Below, piece by piece: positions 1 to 7,990 of a stretch of DNA of 64,000 nt. How positions within the stretch are numbered: the stretch's first letter is position 1; each line of letters begins with the position of its first letter. The translations under genes were made by a program, and so were the position numbers. The notes beneath the pieces are model-generated. The model was given only the letters and a program-made list of their open reading frames with translations, was not told the DNA's origin and did no database searches. The DNA is taken from assembly GCA_040401995.1 (NCBI GenBank), contig JBBANM010000024.1, forward strand, positions 1 to 64,000, given 5' to 3'. This stretch comes from Haliscomenobacter sp040401995. GTDB lineage: Bacteria; Bacteroidota; Bacteroidia; Chitinophagales; Saprospiraceae.

Positions 1-124
1 GGAACTTTGGCGTCAAAGCCGCTGCTTAGATGCTTTTCTTTCACGGACTATTGTTGTTACTATTTATATTTTTTTATTATCTTAGCTCATCAACATTTTC
101 CAACCAATCTAAATCAAAAAAAAG

Positions 125-937
125 ATGAGTAAGTTCTTCCCATTTCTATTGGTTTTCTTTTTTGCCACCCTTCTTATCGTTTCATGTGAAAAAAACGATG
201 CTTCCGCCCCTGCTAATGATGTGGTTTCACCAGCTGCCATTAGCTTGATCAAAAAGCTCGGATTTGGAACAGCCGACTTGCAAAAAGTAGATGGCGGTTA
301 CCTGGTAGAAGGTGACATTTTTCTTTCTGAAAATGATTTGAATCGCACCTTTGCTTACCAATTCCTTAAAATTGCGGAAACAGAACAGTACCGCACCACC
401 CAATTGGTTACCGGCTTGCCGCGAACCATCACAGTATCTTTAGATAGCCGCCTAACGTCTACTGCAGGTTATGTTGCTGCTTTAGATGAATTGGTTGCCC
501 GCTACAATGCACTCAACTTGACCATCCAATTCTCTCGGGTGGCTTCAGGAGGAAATATTATTTTCTCTAGAGGCAATGGTAGCTATTTGGCTTCGGCGGG
601 ATTCCCAACAGCTACTGGGGCGCCTTACAACTCAGTGAAAGTCAATTCTACTGCTATCGGCTCAGGTACATCAACTACTTTCATTAATTATTTAGCATCT
701 ATTTTAGCACATGAAGCAGGTCACTGCATTGGCTTCCGTCATACCGACTTTGCTGATCGCTCTTACAGCTGTGGAGGGGCGGTTACCAATGAAGGCGCTA
801 GTACCGTAGGCGCTATTTTGATTCCCGGCACTCCTTCTGGACCCGATCCAAATTCTTGGATGTTGGCCTGTGTAGGCGCTAATCAAAACCGTCCGTTCAA
901 TGCGAATGATATTACGGCTTTGAACTTCTTGTATTAG
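125..937 (+). CDS. Lipoprotein HExxH zinc metallopeptidase (dual-action HEIGH type)
   Basis: The 270-residue protein starts with a lipoprotein signal (hydrophobic residues 5-19, then LIVSC at the lipobox), so it is likely anchored in a membrane facing the periplasm or the cell surface. Near residues 196-207 it has the metzincin-like zinc site HEAGHCIGFRH (HExxHxxGxxH), with three histidine ligands and the catalytic Glu. The overall pattern resembles the Bacteroidota dual-action HEIGH metallopeptidases. Substrates are unknown. It stands alone: no gene precedes it in the window, and a hairpin with a T-run follows about 75 bp after its stop. The start is preceded by an A-rich stretch typical of this phylum. 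The family call rests on the zinc motif and lipobox only. Confidence 0.8.
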   Translation: MSKFFPFLLVFFFATLLIVSCEKNDASAPANDVVSPAAISLIKKLGFGTADLQKVDGGYLVEGDIFLSENDLNRTFAYQFLKIAETEQYRTTQLVTGLPRTITVSLDSRLTSTAGYVAALDELVARYNALNLTIQFSRVASGGNIIFSRGNGSYLASAGFPTATGAPYNSVKVNSTAIGSGTSTTFINYLASILAHEAGHCIGFRHTDFADRSYSCGGAVTNEGASTVGAILIPGTPSGPDPNSWMLACVGANQNRPFNANDITALNFLY

Positions 938-1012
938 TAGATTCAGGAGCAAGAATTTATTGCTCGAATATTTTTCGATATGCTGCTGCCTTAGCGCAAC
1001 GCAGCTAAAAAT

Positions 1013-1050
1013 GCTCTTCTACTTTTTAAAAGTGGAAGAGCGTTTTTTAT
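1013..1050 (+). terminator. Rho-independent terminator after the metallopeptidase gene
   Basis: A 13-bp stem (arms 1013-1025 and 1029-1041, with one G-U pair) is followed by a run of T from 1043. It lies between the metallopeptidase and the TetR promoter and should separate the two transcripts. Confidence 0.75.
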
Positions 1051-1126
1051 TTTATTGATTGTCAATAATCTAGTGTCAATTCCAAATGAAATTCTCTTTT
1101 ATAGGCATAAAATATTAAATCCCCTC

Positions 1127-1157
1127 TTGAAATTAATCAAACGATTGTTTAATTTTG
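1127..1157 (+). promoter_or_regulatory. Bacteroidota promoter with overlapping TetR operator
   Basis: TTG at 1127-1129 and TAATTTTG at 1150-1157 match the Bacteroidota -33/-7 consensus with a 20-nt spacer. The palindrome AATCAAACGATTGTTTAATT (1135-1154, 8 of 10 pairs) covers the spacer and the start of the -7 element, which is where a TetR-type repressor would block RNA polymerase. The upstream TTG that could open the TetR reading frame at 1155 lies inside this -7 element, so the true start must be further downstream. Confidence 0.7.
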
Positions 1158-1175
1158 CCTCGTCAATTGAAAACT

Positions 1176-1802
1176 ATGCAGGATAAAAGAGGACATTTGA
1201 TTGAAGTAGCGGAGCAGCTCTTTGGGCAATACGGCTTTGAAGGCACTTCGATTAGGCAATTGGCCAAGGAAGCGGGCGTGAACATCGCCATGATTTCCTA
1301 TTATTTTGGCTCAAAGGAGAAATTGGTACAAGCAGTTATTGAAACCAAAGGCCAAAAATTTCAAAACTTTATTCGCGCTTTGGATCCAATCGAAAATGCC
1401 GATCCGTGGAAAAAAATTGAAAAGGTGATCGATTTCTACGTCAACATGATCTCGCACAACCACCATTTTCATAGCATGATTTTCCGGGAAGTGGGCTTGG
1501 AACAACGCAGTGAAGTAGCCGAAGCCATTGCCCAAATGGTGGTACGCAACATGAGCGCCATCCGCGATATTTTAGAAGAGGGCATTCAAAAAGGCGTTTT
1601 TCGCCAAGTAGACGTACCCATGACGGTAGCCATGATGGTGGGCACCATCCGCCACGTACTCAACTACCGCCGCATTTCGGATCAAATTTTGGTTTTTTTT
1701 GAACCGGAATCAAAAGAAAAAGTTACCGATCAGATGATCAAAGAAAGGGTTTACGCTTTTTTGATCGATCTGTTTCAACAGCATTTAATTGTTAAACCAT
1801 AA
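1176..1802 (+). CDS. TetR/AcrR-family transcriptional regulator
   Basis: This is a 208-residue DNA-binding repressor. Residues 1-50 form the TetR helix-turn-helix (RGHLIEVAEQLFGQYGFEGTSIRQLAKEAG... ISYYFGSKEKL), with the YYFGSKE recognition-helix signature. The rest is an alpha-helical ligand domain. I chose the ATG at 1176 because an earlier in-frame TTG (1155) falls inside the promoter -7 box. It is the first gene of an efflux operon and has a palindrome over its own promoter, so autoregulation and control of the downstream tolC-hlyD-emrB genes, relieved by a toxic ligand, is the likely circuit. The ligand cannot be told from the sequence. Confidence 0.9.
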   Translation: MQDKRGHLIEVAEQLFGQYGFEGTSIRQLAKEAGVNIAMISYYFGSKEKLVQAVIETKGQKFQNFIRALDPIENADPWKKIEKVIDFYVNMISHNHHFHSMIFREVGLEQRSEVAEAIAQMVVRNMSAIRDILEEGIQKGVFRQVDVPMTVAMMVGTIRHVLNYRRISDQILVFFEPESKEKVTDQMIKERVYAFLIDLFQQHLIVKP

Positions 1803-1847
1803 CGATAGTATCACCGACTAAGGAATTTTCAAGACTAAATTTTTTTT

Positions 1848-3176
1848 ATGCAACCATTAATCAATCGTTTGATCAAGATCTGTTTGAGCTTGATCTGCTT
1901 AGCCCCGCTGATGGGCTCGGCCCAAACGCTGAAGCTCGATGAAGCCATAAAACTGGGCATCGACAACAGTCGTCAGTTGGTCGTTTCAGCGTCCAAAATT
2001 GCCGTTGCTGGTACCCGCATCGACCAAGCGGAGGCCGGTAAACTCCCCCAGGTAACTGCCAGTTTGGCTTACAACCGCCTCAGTAACAACGTTGACCCCT
2101 TCCGGATCAATGTACCCGGCGGACCAGAAGGCGGCATCATTGTATCGCCGGTATTGTTGAATCAACAGTTCAACCGCATTTCGGTTAATGAGGTGATTTA
2201 CAACGGCAACAGGGTCCAAAACACCATCAAAGGCGCGCAACTCCAGGAGCAAGCTGCCCGCTTGGACTATGCCAAAGACCGCGAGGATGTGAAGTATTCA
2301 ATCATCCAGGCCTATTACCAGCTCTACAAAATGAACGCTTCACAGCGCTTGTTGGAAGAGAACTTGCGTTTGTTGGATGAAAACATCCGCGATGTGGAAA
2401 ACGGCGTGAAATCGGGTATCGCCGTTGAAAACGACGTATTGCGCATCAAACTGCAACGCTCCAACACCGAGTTGTCGTTGATTGACGTCAAAAACGGCAT
2501 CAATGTAGCCACCTTTAATCTTAACACCTTGATGGGCCGCCCCACCGAGCAACCCATTATCGTTGATACTACCTTGACTTTTGAAGGCAATAAACTTTTG
2601 CCCCGGGAAGATTACTTCACCCAAGCTGCGGCTAACCGCAATGATGTCAAAGCCAATGAAATCCGCAAATTGGCTGCTCAAAACAACATCGCGATTGCCA
2701 AAAGCGCGATGTTTCCAACCTTGAGTGCAGGGGGAACGGTTTTTTTGGACAATCCCAACCAACGGGTAGTACCGGCCAAATCTTTTTACAAGCAAACTTG
2801 GCAAATCGGTATTTCACTCAACTACAACCTGACCGGAGCCTATACCGCCAAACGCCAAATGGCCGAAGCACAGGCCCTAACCGATCAAGTATCTGCCGTT
2901 CAAAACCAATTGGGCGACGCCATTCGCGTGGAAGTCAATCAGGCTTATTCCGGCGTCAATCAAGCATTGGGACGCATCGGTGTGGCCAAAATTGCCGTCA
3001 AGCAAAGCGCCGAAAACTACCGCGTAACCAACAACCGCTTCAAAGCAGGTTTGGCTACTCTGACCGATCTGTTGATCGCCAACGTTGCTCAGTTGCAAAA
3101 CCAAATCAACTTGCTGAGTCTTCGTGTTGACGCCGAGCTTGCGCTCTACCGTCTGCGCAAATCAATTGAACAATAA
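1848..3176 (+). CDS. TolC-family outer membrane efflux protein
   Basis: The 442-residue protein has a cleavable signal peptide (residues 1-25, ending MGSAQ). Two long repeated coiled-coil/beta-hairpin halves follow, typical of the outer membrane channel that joins an inner membrane pump to the outside. The family end KAGLATLTDLLIANVAQLQNQINLLSLRVDAELALYRLRKS is clear. It lies 45 bp after the TetR gene and 56 bp before the membrane fusion protein, making a complete tripartite pump with them. Confidence 0.9.
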   Translation: MQPLINRLIKICLSLICLAPLMGSAQTLKLDEAIKLGIDNSRQLVVSASKIAVAGTRIDQAEAGKLPQVTASLAYNRLSNNVDPFRINVPGGPEGGIIVSPVLLNQQFNRISVNEVIYNGNRVQNTIKGAQLQEQAARLDYAKDREDVKYSIIQAYYQLYKMNASQRLLEENLRLLDENIRDVENGVKSGIAVENDVLRIKLQRSNTELSLIDVKNGINVATFNLNTLMGRPTEQPIIVDTTLTFEGNKLLPREDYFTQAAANRNDVKANEIRKLAAQNNIAIAKSAMFPTLSAGGTVFLDNPNQRVVPAKSFYKQTWQIGISLNYNLTGAYTAKRQMAEAQALTDQVSAVQNQLGDAIRVEVNQAYSGVNQALGRIGVAKIAVKQSAENYRVTNNRFKAGLATLTDLLIANVAQLQNQINLLSLRVDAELALYRLRKSIEQ

Positions 3177-3232
3177 CCAACCTGAAACCGAGGCCTAGCG
3201 CCCGCTTCACTCAAAAAATAAACACATTCCTG

Positions 3233-4318
3233 ATGGAAACGCAAGCAGCACCAAAAAAACGAAATTTTACGCCTTTGATCATCTTAGGCATTCTGGCTAT
3301 AGCGGGTAGTATTTATGGCTACCGCACTTATGTCTACAACGAAACCTACGAAACAACGGATAACGCGCAGATCGACGGCAACATCAGTCCGGTACTGCCC
3401 CGCATCGCTGGTTACATCACCGAATTGGACGCCAAGGAAAACCAAAATGTTACTGCCGGCGATCTTTTGGTAAAACTGGATAACCGCGAATTGATCGTAA
3501 AGGTAGAGCAGGCTGAAGCAGCATTGCAAAACGCCATTGCCAACGTGAAAGTGGTTCAGGCTAATGCCAAAGCAGCATCTGCCAACGCCAATAGTGTGGG
3601 ATCCAACATCGCTACCGTAGGCGAAAACATCCAGGCTGCGCAGGTTCGCCTCGATAAAGCGCAGTTGGAATACAACCGCTATCAAGAATTGGTAGCTGAA
3701 AAATCGGCTTCGCAGTCTTTGTTTGATAATGCCGATGCCGAAAAAAAGGCCGCAGCAGCCCAAATCAACATTGTACGCAAACAGCTAGATGGCGCCCGCA
3801 AACAATTGGAAGCAGCACAATCACAAGCTAACGCTGCCGAACAACAGATTGCCTTGGCCCAAGTAGCCGTATCCCAGAAAAAAGTGGAAGTAGACTTGGC
3901 TAAATTACAATTGTCGTACGCCACTATCACCGCGCCAGCAACGGGTAAAATTTCCCGTAAAAGTGTACAAATGGGACAATTTGTAAGCACCGGTCAATCG
4001 ATGATGACCATCGTTAGCGACGGCGACGTATGGGTGACCGCCAACTTCAAGGAAACCCAATTGGAAAAAATGCGCGAAGGTCAGCCCGTGATCATCAAAG
4101 TGGATTCTTACCCCGAAGTAAAATTTGAAGGTAAAGTAGAATCCATTGCTGGCGCAACCGGATCCAAGTTTGCCTTGTTACCTGCCGACAACGCCAGCGG
4201 TAACTTCGTAAAAGTAGTACAACGCGTGCCTGTTAAAATCGTTTTTGCCAAACAACCCTCTGCCGAATACCCGCTGCGCGCCGGTATGAACGTAAAATTG
4301 GAGGTCAAAGTAAAATAA
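3233..4318 (+). CDS. HlyD/EmrA-family membrane fusion protein
   Basis: The 361-residue periplasmic adaptor has one N-terminal transmembrane anchor (about 13-32). A biotinyl-lipoyl half (TTDNAQIDGNISPVLPRIAGYI), a long Ala/Gln-rich coiled-coil hairpin (about 90-225) and a beta-barrel domain (ATITAPATGKISRKSVQMGQFVSTGQ) follow. It bridges the EmrB-like transporter and the TolC-like channel encoded on either side. It ends 10 bp before the transporter gene, so the two are almost certainly co-translated. Confidence 0.92.
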   Translation: METQAAPKKRNFTPLIILGILAIAGSIYGYRTYVYNETYETTDNAQIDGNISPVLPRIAGYITELDAKENQNVTAGDLLVKLDNRELIVKVEQAEAALQNAIANVKVVQANAKAASANANSVGSNIATVGENIQAAQVRLDKAQLEYNRYQELVAEKSASQSLFDNADAEKKAAAAQINIVRKQLDGARKQLEAAQSQANAAEQQIALAQVAVSQKKVEVDLAKLQLSYATITAPATGKISRKSVQMGQFVSTGQSMMTIVSDGDVWVTANFKETQLEKMREGQPVIIKVDSYPEVKFEGKVESIAGATGSKFALLPADNASGNFVKVVQRVPVKIVFAKQPSAEYPLRAGMNVKLEVKVK

Positions 4319-4328
4319 CCCAAAACGC

Positions 4329-5903
4329 ATGGAACCAACATTTGAAGTAGGTTATCGCAAATGGATCATCGCCGTGACGGTGATCATTTGCACCCTGTTG
4401 GAGTTGATTGATACCACCGTGGTAAACGTGGCCCTAAGCCAATTGATGGGCAACCTGGGCGCCACGCTAAGCGAGGTGAGCTGGGTGGTGGCTGCCTACG
4501 GGATCGCCAACATCATTGTCGTGCCCATGTCGGGCTGGTTCAGCATCCAATTTGGCCGTCGCAATTACTTTGCCGGTTCGGTTATTCTATTTACCGTGGC
4601 CTCGTTTTTGTGTGGCAACTCCACCAGCATTTGGGAGCTGGTATTTTTCCGCTTTGTACAAGGCATTGGCGGGGGCGCCTTGATGGCCACCTCACAATCC
4701 ATCCTGTACGAATCGTTTCCACCCCATCAACGCGCCTTGGGGCAGGCCTTATTTGGCATGGGTATCATTTTGGGACCCACCTTTGGCCCTACGCTAGGCG
4801 GTTACATCATCGATAACTACGATTGGCCTTTGATCTTTTTTGTCAACGTGCCGATTGGCATCGTGGCAACGGTCATGGCCTTTACTTTTATCCGGGATAT
4901 CAAGTACGACGTGGTCAAACAAACGCTGGATCAAGTCGACTGGCTTGGCATAGGTTTGCTCATCCTCGGCATCGGCTGTTTGCAAATGGTACTGGAACAA
5001 GGCGAGCGTGAAGAATGGTTTCAATCTCGACTGATCGTGATGGGCGTTATCGGCGCAGTAGTTGGCGTGGCAGGGTTTATTTGGCGAGAACTCACCTATA
5101 AATACCCCATTGTTGACCTGCGCATCCTCCGGAACCCCAACACCGCCTTTGGTTCCTTTTTGACCTTTATTCTGGGATTTGGACTTTTTGCCATGGTGTT
5201 CACCATTCCCGTATTCACCCAAGGCACCTTAGGCTATACCGCCATGCAAACCGGTATGTTGTTCATCCCCGGCGCTTTGCTGACGGGTTTCAGCATGCCG
5301 ATCATGGGTAGGTTGTTGTCGCAAGGCGTACAACCAAAAATATTGACCCTCTTGGGTTTTATCTTTACCCTGATCTTTTTGGTATGGATGATGAACCTGC
5401 TCACGCCCGGCACCAGCGATGGGGACATGTTTTACCCCCTGCTGTTTAGGGGCTTGGGCTTGGGGATGTCTATGGTTCCTTTGATGACCTACACCATGGC
5501 CGGGTTATCAGGCGCGCAAATCCCACAATCAACCGGGTTTACCAGCATGATGCGCCAATTGGGCGGCGCCTTTGGGGTAGCGGTCGTCTCCAGTTATGTG
5601 ACCAACCGCATCCAGGTACACCGGGGGGATTTGGTGCAAAACATCACCGCCACCAACCCATTGGCCACCGAGCGTCTGAATTTTTTGACCCGCAGTTTTG
5701 TTTCCCGCGGCGCCAGCTTTGACTTGGCGCAGTTGCAGGCCTACAAAGCCATGGAAGGCATGGTAATGAAACAATCCGCCTTGTTGGCGTTTAAAGACGT
5801 CTTCCAGTTTGTGGCGTTTTTCTTCCTGGCTTGTGTGCCTTTGATTTTGTTTATGCGTGGAAATAAGGCCGCAAAAGCTCCGGTAGTGACGGATGCGCAT
5901 TAG
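4329..5903 (+). CDS. EmrB/QacA-type MFS multidrug transporter (DHA2, 14 TM)
   Basis: This is a 524-residue proton-driven drug exporter of the inner membrane. It shows the DHA2 signature LELIDTTVVNVALSQL in helix 1, the family motif GWFSIQFGRRNYF between helices 2 and 3, and motif C-like GIILGPTFGPTLGGYI in helix 5. Hydrophobicity along the sequence fits 14 helices. It is the last gene of the TetR-TolC-HlyD-EmrB operon, and 330 bp of palindrome-rich noncoding DNA follow. Substrate specificity cannot be read from the sequence. Confidence 0.92.
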   Translation: MEPTFEVGYRKWIIAVTVIICTLLELIDTTVVNVALSQLMGNLGATLSEVSWVVAAYGIANIIVVPMSGWFSIQFGRRNYFAGSVILFTVASFLCGNSTSIWELVFFRFVQGIGGGALMATSQSILYESFPPHQRALGQALFGMGIILGPTFGPTLGGYIIDNYDWPLIFFVNVPIGIVATVMAFTFIRDIKYDVVKQTLDQVDWLGIGLLILGIGCLQMVLEQGEREEWFQSRLIVMGVIGAVVGVAGFIWRELTYKYPIVDLRILRNPNTAFGSFLTFILGFGLFAMVFTIPVFTQGTLGYTAMQTGMLFIPGALLTGFSMPIMGRLLSQGVQPKILTLLGFIFTLIFLVWMMNLLTPGTSDGDMFYPLLFRGLGLGMSMVPLMTYTMAGLSGAQIPQSTGFTSMMRQLGGAFGVAVVSSYVTNRIQVHRGDLVQNITATNPLATERLNFLTRSFVSRGASFDLAQLQAYKAMEGMVMKQSALLAFKDVFQFVAFFFLACVPLILFMRGNKAAKAPVVTDAH

Positions 5904-6231
5904 GTAAGCCAGTTATGACCAAGATAAATCGAACCGCTTAGCGGTGGAATTATGGTAGAAAATTGATTCGTTTGGGGTTTCAGAACCACGTAGTGGTGAC
6001 ATTATAGAAAAATAATGCCACCACTACGCGGTTAAAGTTGATAGGTTATACCCTTTAGTTATTCTATTTCCGTATAAATTTAGCACCCCATCTTCGATGG
6101 AGTGGTTTTTATAATTTGTGGCTAAACTTTTGTTGAATAGTTCGACGAAGGCGAGGTGCTAAACTTTTACGCAGGTATTCAATTTATGTCCGCTTACACA
6201 GAGAAACACCCTCTTTACATAAAATTGAAAA
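5904..6231. repeat. Intergenic palindromic element cluster
   Basis: This gap has no plausible gene. It holds a 22-bp inverted repeat with two mismatches (5984-6005 against 6012-6033) around the short motif CCACGTAGTGG. A second, looser inverted repeat pairs the TTTAGCACC region near 6078 with GGTGCTAAA near 6157. The elements may form hairpins at the 3' end of the efflux mRNA. No T-run terminator was found. Confidence 0.55.
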
Positions 6232-6588
6232 ATGGATGCTCTAACTGAAAAAATCAAAAAATACCAAACCATCCTAATCGGGTACCTAGAGGAATTAGCC
6301 GATGAGCGTAACAATGCTTCTGCTCAGCATTTGGAATACCAGGTGATAGCTGACACCACCCGCAATCACTTTCAATTGGTGCGTATGGGATGGATTCAAT
6401 ATCGGTATGTGCATTTGGTATTGCTGCATTTCGACATCAAACCCGACGGTGAAATCTGGCTCCAATTAAACAATACCGAAATATTGGTAGATCGCTATTT
6501 GATCGCCTTGGGCGTTGATCCCGCAGATTTTGTAATAGGATTTCAACCAGAATACGTTCGACAACAAGCGGTGCCAGGGGCGTTGTAG
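6232..6588 (+). CDS. XisI-like protein (fdxN element excision controlling factor family)
   Basis: This is a 118-residue protein with the XisI-family pattern: an N-terminal helix (YQTILIGYLEELADE), then DTTRNHFQLVRMGWIQYRYVHLVLLHFDIKPDGEIWLQLNNTE and a C-terminal LGVDPADFVIGFQPEYVR. In cyanobacteria XisI works with XisH in excision of the fdxN element. Stand-alone homologues are widespread and their role is unknown. No xisH is present here. The stop codon lies in a copy of a dispersed palindrome (6585-6609). It faces the 3' end of the cmr operon. Confidence 0.75.
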   Translation: MDALTEKIKKYQTILIGYLEELADERNNASAQHLEYQVIADTTRNHFQLVRMGWIQYRYVHLVLLHFDIKPDGEIWLQLNNTEILVDRYLIALGVDPADFVIGFQPEYVRQQAVPGAL

Positions 6589-6609
6589 AGGCGCGATTCA
6601 TCGCGACTC
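6585..6609 (+). repeat. Dispersed palindrome, copy 1
   Basis: GTAGAGGCGCGATT plus CATCGCGACT: an imperfect palindrome found four times in the window (also 24538-24561, 31365-31388 reversed, 39232-39255). This copy supplies the stop codon of the XisI-like gene and lies between two convergent genes. Confidence 0.8.
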
Positions 6610-6654
6610 AGCGGTAACATTTTAGCTCAATGCCTCTTGGAATTCACGCCTACC

Positions 6655-7293
6655 TTATCTCATTTGATTCAGATAATTGATCATTTCTTCCAGCCTGCCG
6701 TGGAATGAGAAAACGGTATTGGCGCTGTGTACTCTCATTTTATAGTCGTCCAATAGCTTAAGATAACCGCCATAATAAAAAATCGGGAGAGTGGTTTCAC
6801 CAAGATAGTACTTCAATAAAGCATCTTGATCTACATCAGAATTATGGGGCTCATTATCAAAAACGATGAGGTCAAATTGGTTGACATATTCCGTTTCAAG
6901 CGGCTGCCCCGAAGCATTGAATTCGGTTGCTTTCCAGCGCTCAGCAGGGAAAAAAGAACGCATGAAACTTTCGCGTTCGGGCACTTTGCAGATGACCAAG
7001 ATCTTTTGAAATTTCGATTGAGATAGATTATAGGCTAAAGCATCTTCCTCGGTTATGGTGTCGATAAACTGTAGGATCCGGTCGGATAAAATATTATTAC
7101 TGGATTCAAAACTGCTGTCTTTTAGACCTCTAAGTTCAGTATTCAATAATTCCTCATGCTTTTGACTGAATAGAATTATCGTGTTGATTTTCTCATTATT
7201 CGTTTCAAAAATCTTTTGCAAGGTTTGTAATACCTCGCCTCTTTTTTTGATAAGCTGCGTTTTGAGGGCTAATTTTAGTTGATCGTTTTGCAT
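6655..7293 (-). CDS. Unrecognised soluble protein, last gene of the cmr operon
   Basis: I do not recognise this 212-residue protein. Residues 1-105 are helical and polar. The second half looks like a Rossmann or receiver-like alpha/beta domain: KILVICKVPERESFMRSFF, then FDLIVFDNEP, LPIFYYGG and a closing helix GRLEEMINYLNQM. The same layout, with ILGPTEKDIHLKEFF, FHLFLFDNRSG, HFFYLSAEGG and GRLEQNILDMF, appears in the gene just upstream, so the two probably share a domain. Only 6 bp separate them, which puts both in the type III-B operon. A role in sensing a Cas10-made nucleotide or carrying out the response is inference from position. No catalytic motif is evident. Confidence 0.6.
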   Translation of the reverse strand: MQNDQLKLALKTQLIKKRGEVLQTLQKIFETNNEKINTIILFSQKHEELLNTELRGLKDSSFESSNNILSDRILQFIDTITEEDALAYNLSQSKFQKILVICKVPERESFMRSFFPAERWKATEFNASGQPLETEYVNQFDLIVFDNEPHNSDVDQDALLKYYLGETTLPIFYYGGYLKLLDDYKMRVHSANTVFSFHGRLEEMINYLNQMR

Positions 7294-7299
7294 GTTGTT

Positions 7300-7977
7300 T
7301 TATTTGAACATATCCAAAATATTCTGTTCCAATCTTCCTAGGCTATTGGCAAAACCTATTTTACCAAAATCTTTTAGTTCGCTTTCCCAACGAGCGCCAC
7401 CTTCCGCCGAGAGGTAGAAAAAATGCACCATGTTCTTGTACTTAGCAACCACCTCATCCATTTGCTTTTGGGTGATTTTACCACTGCGGTTGTCAAATAA
7501 AAACAAATGGAATGGCTTAACCTCTACTTGAGAAAAAGCAGTAATATCATAAGAGTCCAAATGTTGAAAACCCAACTTCTCGAAAAATTCTTTCAAATGA
7601 ATGTCTTTCTCCGTAGGGCCAAGAATGGCAATGTGTTTTTCGGCTTTAATTTTTAATTCTTGCTCGTAGCTTTTTACAAAGGGATACTCCATGAGCTTTT
7701 TCTTGACTAGCTCTTCGGCCTTTTTCTCAATCGATAGTTCGGCATCTTTTTCAATGATTTTATTGACTTTGTCTTTAATGCCTTTCCACCACATATAAAC
7801 TGCCCAAATTGTAGTCAATCCAAAAAGCGGAATGCCTATAAATTTGATGTAAGCCAATAAATCTTCCAGTGCCTTTACCCGATCAGATAATTGTTGGATC
7901 TCTTTATGGGGATCACTAAAAGCAAATAGTGGAAACGATAGCCCTAAAATTAGAAGGAAAACAAGCCGCTTTTTCAT
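7300..7977 (-). CDS. Unrecognised membrane-anchored protein of the cmr operon
   Basis: This 225-residue protein starts with a signal-like hydrophobic stretch (about 4-20). A short heptad-like segment (HKEIQQLSDRVKALEDLLAYI), a transmembrane helix (about 46-66, IGIPLFGLTTIWAVYMWW), a charged helical linker (KDKVNKIIEKDAELSIEKKAEELVKKKL) and a C-terminal alpha/beta domain of about 110 residues follow. That domain resembles the one in the next gene. It starts 13 bp after cmr6. Small membrane proteins such as CorA-type channels serve as effectors in other type III systems, but this is not a CorA sequence. A role as a membrane-acting effector or sensor is inference. Confidence 0.6.
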   Translation of the reverse strand: MKKRLVFLLILGLSFPLFAFSDPHKEIQQLSDRVKALEDLLAYIKFIGIPLFGLTTIWAVYMWWKGIKDKVNKIIEKDAELSIEKKAEELVKKKLMEYPFVKSYEQELKIKAEKHIAILGPTEKDIHLKEFFEKLGFQHLDSYDITAFSQVEVKPFHLFLFDNRSGKITQKQMDEVVAKYKNMVHFFYLSAEGGARWESELKDFGKIGFANSLGRLEQNILDMFK

Positions 7978-7990
7978 GACAATCTATTGT

